A stretch of 37,388 nucleotides of DNA from Erysipelotrichaceae bacterium. Its GTDB lineage: Bacteria > Bacillota_I > Bacilli_A > RFN20 > CAG-826. The stretch's first letter is position 1. Each line of letters starts with the position of its first letter. Shown piece after piece: positions 1 to 8,127 of the stretch. The DNA lies in contig JAISVG010000033.1 in NCBI GenBank assembly GCA_031271635.1, positions 1 to 37,388 of the forward strand, written 5' to 3'. Below the pieces are notes generated by a model, which saw only the letters and a list, made by a program, of their open reading frames with translations, did not search any database and was not told where the DNA came from. Position numbers and translations under genes: made by a program.

Positions 1-409
1 AAAGGACTATTTCAATTTGAGAAAAGATATCACTATTATCAACTTCTTTAGTTTCGATGACTGGAATCTTATCAAGTAACGGAACATCATTCTCATCAGT
101 TTCATCAAGTGAGATATTAAGATGATAAAGATGATAAGTTTTGGTGAAGTCTCTTTTCACCGTCAGAAAGGCGCGTTCTAAATAAGCACTGATGGTGTTA
201 TCAGTGGCATCTTCTTTAAAGACAACTTCATTTACGACATCAAGAAGTTTAAGATGACAACTTTGAATAAAATCCTCGCGATAATTATTATCGCAGTTAA
301 TGCTTTTAAAGATGGTGAAAATCTTTGGTTCAAGAAATGTTGCTAATTTAAGAAAGGCAATGCTATTTCTTGGATTTTTTTGATAATCCAAAAATAGTTT
401 TTTGAGCAT
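1..409 (-). CDS. sigma-70-region-2-like protein (partial, 3' end outside window)
   Basis: An open frame starts at ATG 409 and runs off the left window edge (136 codons seen). AAAGGAG lies 8 nt before the ATG, which fixes the start. The N-terminus reads MLKKLFLDYQKNPRNSIAFL. Residues about 45-85 have the spacing of sigma factor region 2: an acidic YREDFIQ stretch, an LLDVV helix, then an F..Y...Y aromatic segment, followed by SLDE as often seen after region 2. I infer a sigma-like or sporulation-type RNA polymerase sigma relative. The -10-binding residues are not clear enough to be sure, and the C-terminal region 4 would lie outside the window. It could also be an unrelated helical protein. 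Confidence 0.5.
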   Translation of the reverse strand, partial: MLKKLFLDYQKNPRNSIAFLKLATFLEPKIFTIFKSINCDNNYREDFIQSCHLKLLDVVNEVVFKEDATDNTISAYLERAFLTVKRDFTKTYHLYHLNISLDETDENDVPLLDKIPVIETKEVDNSDIFSQIEIVL

Positions 410-673
410 CTATTAATCTCCTTTCGAAGTATCTATCGGACTAGCGACATCTTATCAACACGTTAAACTTAATCAAATATCTTAATAATCTTCCTATTTT
501 GGGCGACCTAAAAACTCTGATTTATCATCTTGAGTTGTTTAAAATCTTACTGCTGTTATCAGCATCCATCCAATTTGCTTTTCGATCGCTGCCCTTTTAT
601 TTTATCATTTTAGACTAAAAACAGTTATGAAATAATAAGTTTTAGTGCGAAGGGATGGGCACTTTGGCGCTAC
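410..673. other. intergenic region, possible long 5' leader of the sigma-like gene
   Basis: No convincing coding frame is seen. On the minus strand an extended -10 (TGATAAAAT, 599-607) would start a leader of about 180 nt before the ATG at 409. GGGC near 588-591 can pair with GCCC near 502-505, hinting at a folded leader. No T-box, SAM or other riboswitch core was recognised. No -35 is evident, so this is a weak call. Confidence 0.25.
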
Positions 674-708
674 AAATAAAAAACTGCTAAGTTTTACCCT
701 AGCAGTTA
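674..708 (-). terminator. Rho-independent terminator after serS
   Basis: On the minus strand AACTGCTA (707-700) pairs with TAGCAGTT (689-682) around a 10-nt loop, followed by a T-rich run. It lies about 20 nt past the serS stop and closes the gyrB-gyrA-serS unit. Confidence 0.8.
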
Positions 709-726
709 CGTCTTATGCTATTTTAT

Positions 727-2004
727 CTATCGTATCGGTTTTAAAACTTTAATACCTTTAAGATAAGGCCACAGAACTTTCGGTATTAGTACCGAGCCGT
801 CTTCTTGTTGAAATTGCTCAAGAATTGCCGGAAAAATCCGACTCGTAGCAAGACCTGAAGCATTTAAGGTGTGTACCAGTTGGGTTTTTTTATTCTCGTC
901 GCGATATCTAATTTTCCCTCTTCGCGCTTGATAATCGCGAGCGTTTGATGCCGAAGAAACTTCTTTATAAATATCCATTGATGGAATGAAAACCTCGATG
1001 TCATAAGTTCTTGCCATCGCGTGAGAAATATCTCCCGCTGCAAGTTTACTCACTTGATAATGTAGTCCAAGTTTATTAACTAGACTTTCGGCCTTTTTCA
1101 CTAACTCTTTAAAAGCGCGGTCTGAGTCTTGAGGTAGAGTATATTGGACTAGCTCCACCTTGTTGAATTGATAGCCCCTAATCATCCCGCGTTCCTCTTG
1201 ACCATAAGATCCGGCTTCCTTTCGAAAACAGTTTGTATAGGCAAAATACTTTCTTGGAAGGCTTGTTGCCTCAAGAATTTCTTCACGGTGAAGATTAATT
1301 AAAGCGGTTTCTGCCGTTGGTAATAAGAATTTCTTGGGTTCAATGCCGTTTAGCCAAAAAACATCATCTCGGAATTTCGGAAATTGCCCGGCTACAAAGC
1401 CTGAGGCCTCATTTAGTAAGTAAGGTGGCATCATCATTTCATAACCATCTTTTAAGTGTTCATTAATGAAAAAACTAATCAGCGCCCATTCAAGACGCGC
1501 ACCAAGATTAGTATAAATCCAGGTTCCATGCCCTGAAATCTTTGCGGCTCGTTCATAATCAATAAGACCTAAGGATGTTGCAAGAGCAACGTGGTCTTGC
1601 GGTTTAAAAGTAAAAACCGGTTTGGTTCCGACGGTTTTAATCGCTTTATTGTGTTCCTTTCCGCCTCCTACTAAATCCTTATCCGGGAGATTTGGTAACT
1701 CAACTAAAATGGCTGTCAAGGTCTCATCAACCGCTTTCAATCTTGCTTCGTGCACAAGATTATCAGCGCTTAGTTTATTCACTGCTTCAAAAAGTGCCGC
1801 GACGTCTTCACCTTTTTTCTTTGCAATCGGAACATATTTAGAAAGACGATTTTGTTCCGCTTTATTTGTTTCAACTACTTTAATTAATTGTCTTTTTTCT
1901 TCATCAAGAGTTAAAATAGTTTTTTCATCTAGTGAAACACCACGCTTTTTAAGAGCTTTTTTTACATAACTTGGATTATCTCTAATTAAATTTAGATCAA
2001 GCAT
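727..2004 (-). CDS. serS: seryl-tRNA synthetase
   Basis: Class II aminoacyl-tRNA synthetase charging tRNA-Ser (and tRNA-Sec where present). The protein has 425 aa, the usual length. Residues about 25-105 form the N-terminal coiled-coil arm that grips the tRNA. LLPTAETALINLH near 227 carries the serine-binding TxE motif. Motif 2 is FRKEAGSYGQEERG at about 260-273, and motif 3 is the NASGLATSRIFPAILE segment near 380, with the QQEDGSV and LWPYL tail. The ATG is preceded by GGAG inside the last codons of gyrA (1-nt gap to the gyrA TAA), so the two are translationally linked. The stop is TAG. serS directly after gyrA is the arrangement of Mycoplasma genitalium. Confidence 0.98.
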   Translation of the reverse strand: MLDLNLIRDNPSYVKKALKKRGVSLDEKTILTLDEEKRQLIKVVETNKAEQNRLSKYVPIAKKKGEDVAALFEAVNKLSADNLVHEARLKAVDETLTAILVELPNLPDKDLVGGGKEHNKAIKTVGTKPVFTFKPQDHVALATSLGLIDYERAAKISGHGTWIYTNLGARLEWALISFFINEHLKDGYEMMMPPYLLNEASGFVAGQFPKFRDDVFWLNGIEPKKFLLPTAETALINLHREEILEATSLPRKYFAYTNCFRKEAGSYGQEERGMIRGYQFNKVELVQYTLPQDSDRAFKELVKKAESLVNKLGLHYQVSKLAAGDISHAMARTYDIEVFIPSMDIYKEVSSASNARDYQARRGKIRYRDENKKTQLVHTLNASGLATSRIFPAILEQFQQEDGSVLIPKVLWPYLKGIKVLKPIR

Positions 2005-2005
2005 T

Positions 2006-4531
2006 TTATTCTCCTTCTACGTCTTCTTCGGTTTCGTCTAGGTCGGCTTCAATTTTTGGGAGGACCGCGATGGAAGCGACTTTCGCACCTTCATCAAGGC
2101 GGATGATTCTCACCCCTTGAGCGTTTCTTCCAGTCTCACGAATATCCTTAATGCCCACACGAATAATAATTCCCGTATCAGAAACCACCAAAAGATCTTC
2201 ATCGCCGTTAACAGCTTTTAAGGCTACTAATTTCCCGGTTTTTTCGGTTACCTTGAGGGTAATCACGCCTTTTCCACCGCGATGGATGGTAGAATATTCA
2301 TCAAAAGGTGTTAGTTTCCCATATCCATTTTCAGAAATTACTAAGATATACTTTCCGGCAGAATTAATTGTCGCTCCGACCACTTTTTGTCCGGGCTTTA
2401 AAGTCATTCCTTTGACACCAATTGAATCTCTACCGACACTTCTTACTTCTTCTTCTTTAAACTTAATGAGGATGCCATCGCTGTTCCCAATTCCGACTTC
2501 TTCGTTGCCATTAGATAAAATGACTCGAATCAAGGAATCCGCACCATCTCTTAAATCAATCGCGATCTTTCCGTTACGATTAATCTGTTGATACATTGAA
2601 AGCGGAGTTCGTTTAATAATGCCGTTTTGGGTAAAGAATAATAAGTACTGAGTATCTTGATATTCATCGCATGCAATAATCGTTAAGACTTTTTCGTCTT
2701 TTTCAATATTAATTAAATTAATAATCGGCTTTCCTTCAGCAGTACGATTATATAAAGGAATTCTCCAGCCCCGAAGTGAATATACCCGGCCATAGTTTGT
2801 AAAGAACAATAAATCCGTATGAGTCTTTGCATGAAGAATAAAGGAAACATTATCATTGGCCTTAGTTTTTGCCCCAGTTTTCCCTCTTCCACCACGGTTT
2901 TGCACGTTAAATTCATTTGGTTCAAGTCTTTTAATGTAGCCGTTTTCAGTTAAGGTAACTACAATTTCTTCTTCTGGCACCAAAGATTCATCTTCGATTG
3001 AGGCAGAATCATTATTAATTTCGGTTTTTCGTTCGTCGCTATATTTATTCTTAATGGCATCAAGCTCTTCAATAACTAAGTTCTGAAGTTTGTCCCGACT
3101 TGATAATAGATCGCGGTAGTAAGCAATGTTCTTTTCAAGTGTAGCGCGTTCCTCGACTAATTTATTAACTTCAATTCCCGTTAATCTTCTTAGAGTTAGT
3201 GAAAGGATGGCCTGAGTTTGTTTTTCACTTAAGTTATACTGGGCCATTAAAGCCGCTTGAGCATAATCAGGTGATTCACTTTCTTTAATAATCCGCACGA
3301 CCTCATCGATATTATCTTCCGCGATTAAAAGTCCGACTACAATATGATCCCGCTCCTCGTCTTTTTCAAGTTTATACTTAGTTCTTCTTTCAACTATCTC
3401 AATCTGGAAGTTAAGATAATTTGTTAGTACTTCCTTAACGGGAAGAATTTTTGGTTCTTGATTAACTAAGCAAAGCATAATAATCCCAAACGATGTTTGA
3501 AGTTGAGTGTGTTTATAAATATTATTTAACACCACCTCCGGATTAGCGTCTTTCTTTAAATCAACAACAAGACGAATTCCTAAGGAGTTTGATTCGTCTT
3601 TGATGTTAGAAATCTCGCTGATGACTTTTTCTCGCGCTAAAGCGGCGATTTTTTCATGCAAAGTAGCTTTATTAACTTGATAAGGAAGTTCACTAATAAC
3701 AATGCGTTTCTTTCCTTCTTTGGTTTCTTCAATATCCGCCCGGCCTCTAATTACGACAGAACCCGCTCCGGTTTCATAGGCTTTCTTAATACCATCTCGT
3801 CCTAAAATAATCCCTTTAGTCGGAAAATCTGGTCCTTTTAGGGTTTCCATAAGTTCCACGACACTAATATCTGGGTTTGCGGCGACTACTTTAATACCTT
3901 CGATGACTTCACCTAAATTATGAGGCGGGATGTTTGTTGCCATTCCAACGGCAATACCGCTACTTCCTGAAACTAAAAGGTTCGGAAATCTTGATGGTAG
4001 AACTACTGGTTCTTTCTCGCTTCCATCATAATTATCGACAAAATCAACCGTTTCACAATCAATATCACGGACTAGTTCTTGGGCCATCTTGGTCATTCTA
4101 GCTTCGGTATATCGCATTGCCGCAGCTTCATCGCCATCAATGCTGCCAAAGTTTCCGTGTCCATCTACGAGGCAGTAACGCATGCTAAATGGTTGAGCCA
4201 TTCTCACTAACGAAGAATAAATTGCTTGATCACCATGAGGGTGATATTAACCCATAACATCACCAACGATACGGGCTGATTTCTTGTGCGGTTTATCAGG
4301 AGTCATTCCTGATTCGTTCATCCCAAAAATGATCCGACGATGTACTGGTTTTAAACCATCACGTACATCAGGAATCGCCCGAGCCACAATGACCGACATC
4401 GCATAATCAAGGAAGGCACTTTTAATTTGATTAACAATTTCTACTGGAGTAATACCAGCCACAATACCTGAAGCAATCTCTCCTGGAGTTTCTTCAGTTT
4501 CATCAACAATCTTTTTTTCTAATTCGCTCAT
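2006..4531 (-). pseudogene. gyrA: DNA gyrase subunit A, interrupted by an in-frame TAA
   Basis: GyrA breaks and rejoins DNA in the GyrA2GyrB2 supercoiling enzyme. ATG 4531 (GGAG 6 nt upstream) opens a frame of 94 codons ending VGDVMG; codon 95 is TAA (4249-4247); then, in the same frame, [12 protein letters not shown] continues to a TAA at 2008-2006. The family has GKYHPHGD here, so the stop replaces the Lys equivalent to E. coli Lys76, a single base change from AAA. Everything else looks intact over 841 codons: catalytic Tyr141 in AAMRYTE, the IPPHN loop, and the C-terminal GyrA box as QNRGGRG, which marks it as gyrA rather than parC. Residues 102 and 106 (E. coli S83 and D87) are Gln and Ser. 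gyrB lies 9 nt upstream and serS 1 nt downstream. A sequencing or assembly error is the simplest explanation, because gyrase is essential; a true nonsense allele or suppression is possible. Confidence 0.93.
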
Positions 4532-4540
4532 GTCTACTCC

Positions 4541-6574
4541 TTACGTATCAAGATTCTTCACGAATCTAGCATTATTAATAATAAAATCTCTTCTTGGATC
4601 AACCTCATCGCCCATTAAATCAGTAAAGACGCGGTCCGCCTCTTCAGCGCGTTCCATGGTTACTTGTAATAGTTTTCGGTTGTCCATATCCATGGTGGTT
4701 TCTTTTAATTGATCGGCATCCATTTCGCCTAGTCCTTTATATCGTTGCGTGGGATAACCGTCCTTAAGATTTAATTGTTTTTTAATCTCTAGAAGTTGAT
4801 CATCATTATACGCATAATAATCTTTTTGGTGATAAGTCACTTTATAAAGCGGCGGCTGAGCAATATAAATGTATCCAGCTTCAATAAGTGGTTTCATAAA
4901 GCGATAGAATAACGTCAATAACAGTACTGAAATATGTGAGCCATCAACGTCCGCATCAGTCATGATAATAACTTTATGGTATCTAGCTTTTTCAAGATCA
5001 AAGATATTACCATAACCCGAACCAATCGCAGTGATGATGCTTCCGATTTCAGCGTTATCAAAGACCTTTTCCTGCGTCGCTTTTTCAACATTCAGAATTT
5101 TTCCTCTTAAAGGAAGAATCGCTTGAAACTCACGGTTTCGGGCGTTTTTTGCGGAGCCACCAGCAGAATTACCCTCAACAATAAAGAGTTCGCATTTTAC
5201 CGGGTCAGTTGAAGAACAATCCGCTAACTTACCAGGCAGCGTTGTGAGTTCAATTGAACCCTTGCGAATCGCTTCACGAGCCTTATCCGCCGCGATTCTT
5301 GCCCGCTGAGCATTTAATACCTTGATGCAGATTTTACTGGCAGCGTCGGGGTTTTCTTGCAAGAAATCCTTTAGTTTTGGCCCGATCACTTGCGAGGCGA
5401 TCGCGCGCACTTCTTCGTTTCCGAGTTTATTCTTAGTTTGGCCTTTATATTGAGGATTAGGATGTCTTACGGAAACAATCGCAACTAACCCTTCTTTTAC
5501 ATCTTCTTGGCGGAATGGTTCTTTTGGATCATATGAATATGTTCGCTTGTTTTTATTGCTTTCTTCTTTAAGAACGAAATTCTTCTTTTCTTCGGCGTAA
5601 TTCTTGAGTTCACGAGTTAACGCCATCATAAAGCCGTCTTCATGAAAACCGCCTTCAGAAGTACGAATATTATTACAAAATGAGTACATTGATTCATAAG
5701 AAGTAGCGTTATACTGCACTGCTGCTTCGATTTCTACACGCCCCTCTTTGGTGCTCATGCTGCCATCGGTTTCATTCATCACTGGGATAATCGCAACTCC
5801 GTCACCCTCACAATAAAAGACTTCAGTAAAAAGTGGTCCTTTGTTCTTGTTTAAATCTCTTACGTATTCTGAAATGCCGCCTTCATAATAGAAAGTTACT
5901 TCTTTTAAGGGTTCAATGCGATGGTCAATCAATGAAATCTTTAATCCGCGGTTTAAAAACGCCATTTGCTTGATGTGATCTTTAATAACATCATAATCAA
6001 ACTCGGTACTTTCAGTAAAAATAGTAGGATCAGGTTTAAAGGTAATTTTTGTGCCGCGAAGCTTTGTCGGGCCAATATCTTTTAATGGCGCTACAACATG
6101 ACCACCACTTTCAAAACGAATAAAGTATTCTCTTCCTTCTTTATAGACAGTACACTCAAGCCAACTTGATAAAGCATTGACTACTGTTGCTCCAACGCCA
6201 TGGAGGCCACCAGCGACTTTATAGCCTGAGTTCTCACCGCCAAACTTCCCGCCAGCATGAAGAATCGTGAGAACCGTCTCAACTCCGGACTTTCCGGTTT
6301 TCTCAACAATATCAACTGGGATTCCCCGTCCGTTATCAGTAATTGAGATGACATTATCGGGTTTCATTTCAATTGAAATGTGATTGGCATATCCTGCAAG
6401 AGCCTCATCAATCGAGTTATCAACGATTTCCCACACTAAATGGTGAAGCCCCTCGATCGAGGTGGTTCCGATATACATTCCCGGTCTTTTTCGAACTGCT
6501 TCTAACCCTTCAAGAACTGTTAAACTCTTTCCGCTATATTCTTTACTAGCGTTGTTATCATTTGTTTCACTCAT
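4541..6574 (-). CDS. gyrB: DNA gyrase subunit B
   Basis: ATPase subunit of DNA gyrase; partner of the adjacent gyrA. The protein has 677 aa. The N-terminal GHKL ATPase shows EIVDNSIDEALAGYA, DNGRGIPV and GGLHGVGATVVNALS. The transducer domain follows, then the TOPRIM domain with EGNSAGGSAK (catalytic Glu) and the metal-binding TDADVDGSHI. The C-terminal tail has the typical RYKGLGEMDADQL block. AAGGAG lies 5 nt before the ATG. It has its own promoter (6601-6629) and drives gyrA and serS. ParE is similar, but no second pair is visible and the linkage to a GyrA-box protein supports GyrB. Confidence 0.98.
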   Translation of the reverse strand: MSETNDNNASKEYSGKSLTVLEGLEAVRKRPGMYIGTTSIEGLHHLVWEIVDNSIDEALAGYANHISIEMKPDNVISITDNGRGIPVDIVEKTGKSGVETVLTILHAGGKFGGENSGYKVAGGLHGVGATVVNALSSWLECTVYKEGREYFIRFESGGHVVAPLKDIGPTKLRGTKITFKPDPTIFTESTEFDYDVIKDHIKQMAFLNRGLKISLIDHRIEPLKEVTFYYEGGISEYVRDLNKNKGPLFTEVFYCEGDGVAIIPVMNETDGSMSTKEGRVEIEAAVQYNATSYESMYSFCNNIRTSEGGFHEDGFMMALTRELKNYAEEKKNFVLKEESNKNKRTYSYDPKEPFRQEDVKEGLVAIVSVRHPNPQYKGQTKNKLGNEEVRAIASQVIGPKLKDFLQENPDAASKICIKVLNAQRARIAADKAREAIRKGSIELTTLPGKLADCSSTDPVKCELFIVEGNSAGGSAKNARNREFQAILPLRGKILNVEKATQEKVFDNAEIGSIITAIGSGYGNIFDLEKARYHKVIIMTDADVDGSHISVLLLTLFYRFMKPLIEAGYIYIAQPPLYKVTYHQKDYYAYNDDQLLEIKKQLNLKDGYPTQRYKGLGEMDADQLKETTMDMDNRKLLQVTMERAEEADRVFTDLMGDEVDPRRDFIINNARFVKNLDT

Positions 6575-6600
6575 AAAACTCCTTCTAAGACTCTTTTATT

Positions 6601-6629
6601 ATTATATAATAAAACCGAAGAAAAAACAA
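6601..6629 (-). promoter_or_regulatory. gyrB promoter
   Basis: On the minus strand TTGTTT (6629-6624), a 17-nt spacer, then TATAAT (6606-6601). It places transcription start about 20 nt before gyrB, with the ribosome site inside the leader. No known supercoiling-control element was identified. Confidence 0.7.
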
Positions 6630-6705
6630 GGCATCTTTGGTGGTTTTAGTTCTATTTGTTGAGCAAAAAAAGCAGCGAAGCAACCATTAAAATTAAAAAC
6701 TCTCT

Positions 6706-6924
6706 TTATTTCTCTTTTTTGATAACTAGGTATGTTATGGATTTAATTCTAACGTTGTCACCAGGATAGATCTTACGTCCTCTTCTAGTTTCAGTATCAT
6801 CGTTAACAAAAACTTCATTGGTACTTAAGTACTGTTTTACATCACTGCCGCTAGTAATGATTCCGGTGTATTTTAAAAACTGCCCTAAGGTAATGTAATC
6901 AGTTGAGATTGCAACGTCTTTCAT
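6706..6924 (-). CDS. yaaA: S4-domain RNA-binding protein, YaaA type
   Basis: 72-aa protein made almost entirely of one S4 domain (TLGQFLKYTGIITSGSDVK, then VNDDTETRRGRKIYPGDNV). In Bacillus subtilis a homologue sits between dnaN and recF; its precise function is not established, and ribosome assembly is suspected. The ATG shares one base with the dnaN stop (TAATG), so translation is coupled. No SD of its own is seen. recF, which normally follows, is absent here. Confidence 0.9.
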   Translation of the reverse strand: MKDVAISTDYITLGQFLKYTGIITSGSDVKQYLSTNEVFVNDDTETRRGRKIYPGDNVRIKSITYLVIKKEK

Positions 6925-8033
6925 TATACCGCGCGGATTGGGGTGAGCACTTGGATAACTTCGGGATCGCTTTTATTGGTCAAAGAAAAGGGCTTTAATT
7001 CCCCGGAAAAGTTAAAGGTGACATATTTACTCTTCAGGCCTTTGATTGACTGTAAGGTGTGAATTGAATTAAAATAAATATCAAACTGATCGCCATCATA
7101 ATCAACCCCAAGAATTTTTGAGAGCGAGGTTCCGCCTTGGTTATTTTTTGAAGAAAACTCGACTACGCCTTTTTTGAGAAGCATTCTTACTCTTGATTCT
7201 TGAGCGTCGTTTAAAGCGGTAACGCTTGAAATTCGCTGCATAACTACCTCGGTTTCAAATTCAACGCTGATTGCAGTGCTAAGCTTAATGATTCTTGCAA
7301 TCTGAGCCGTTGGGTAATCGCCGCTTAATAGTTTAATTCTAATCTTGGTTTTTCCAACTTCAATTAAGAGGACCTTGCCGTCGGTTGAAAGTTTTAGTTC
7401 CTTGGTTCCTTCAAGGATCTTGACAATCTCGCTAATGTGTTTGGCCTCAGGGTTAATATTAAAATGAGCGGCGCTTGAAACCTTGACCGCCTTCTTTGCA
7501 ATTCTTGTCGCTTCAGCAGCAATCGCAGTCAATAAGCCGTCTTCAAGATTTAAGTTAAGAGCAGTAAAAAGCGGCCTCTTATCATTAGTCGCGGCCGCGA
7601 AACTGGTTTGTTCTACTAAATCAACAAAGACATCGCTCTTTAGTAAGATGACTTCGCCTTTTGGATCAAAATCAAGTTCTGGGTACTCATTAACATCAAC
7701 TGTCGGAAGTTTATATTCAGAAACACCATCGAAGATTAGAGTCGTGGTGTTTTCAAAGACTTCGATTTTAATAACTGGTTCGGTTAAAACCCTCAGGATG
7801 TCGTTTAGAGTTTTTGCATCAATTAAGACACCACCATCTTCAGAAGCAATAACGCTTTCCTGATCAACTGTAGTTATTAGCGATAAAGAGTCTGAGCTAT
7901 ATGTTAAATCTAACCGTTTGTTTCTTATTTCAAGTTTAAGATAAGTTAGAATTGGGTTAATTCTTGGCGTAACCCCTTTTTGGACAATAGCCAAGGCTTT
8001 TTGTAGAATGCTTTTTTGAATCTCTAATTTCAT
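6924..8033 (-). CDS. dnaN: DNA polymerase III beta sliding clamp
   Basis: Ring-shaped processivity clamp of the replicative polymerase. 369 aa from ATG 8033, which has AGGAG 9 nt upstream and gives the family-typical start MKLEIQKSILQKAL; an upstream in-frame ATG at 8069 would place the ribosome site inside the protein and is rejected. Three clamp folds are recognisable by pattern. LLSGDYP closes domain 2, and the C-terminal end with FSLTNKSD and the IQVLTPIRAV tail is characteristic. It follows dnaA by 94 nt and overlaps yaaA by 1 nt. Confidence 0.96.
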   Translation of the reverse strand: MKLEIQKSILQKALAIVQKGVTPRINPILTYLKLEIRNKRLDLTYSSDSLSLITTVDQESVIASEDGGVLIDAKTLNDILRVLTEPVIKIEVFENTTTLIFDGVSEYKLPTVDVNEYPELDFDPKGEVILLKSDVFVDLVEQTSFAAATNDKRPLFTALNLNLEDGLLTAIAAEATRIAKKAVKVSSAAHFNINPEAKHISEIVKILEGTKELKLSTDGKVLLIEVGKTKIRIKLLSGDYPTAQIARIIKLSTAISVEFETEVVMQRISSVTALNDAQESRVRMLLKKGVVEFSSKNNQGGTSLSKILGVDYDGDQFDIYFNSIHTLQSIKGLKSKYVTFNFSGELKPFSLTNKSDPEVIQVLTPIRAV

Positions 8034-8089
8034 CTTTATTTCTCCTTTTTTAATATTTAAGAATAACAACTATAATAAGGCTGTTGATA

Positions 8090-8098
8090 TGTGGATAA
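8090..8098 (-). promoter_or_regulatory. DnaA box in the dnaA-dnaN gap
   Basis: A perfect classical TTATCCACA on the minus strand between dnaA and dnaN. It is the only exact copy of the classical box I found; the main oriC cluster uses TTTTCCACA. It may serve in origin function or in dnaN control. Confidence 0.75.
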
Positions 8099-8127
8099 GT
8101 TTTCCTTAATATCTACATTTTATAACT

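Noticed and set aside
410-673. T-box riboswitch upstream of the sigma-like gene
   Set aside because: No T-box GGTGG-type core or specifier stem was found.
2151-2591. Long open frames antisense to gyrA, serS, dnaN, the lipoproteins and others
   Set aside because: They mirror real genes in AT-poor codon phases, have no ribosome sites and no recognisable protein pattern.
4247-4249. Stop-codon reassignment of TAA
   Set aside because: TAA ends many other intact genes here at the expected C-terminus, so global recoding is excluded.
8034-8069. 12-codon N-terminal extension of dnaN
   Set aside because: AGGAG lies inside it, at the right distance for ATG 8033, whose product begins like other beta clamps.
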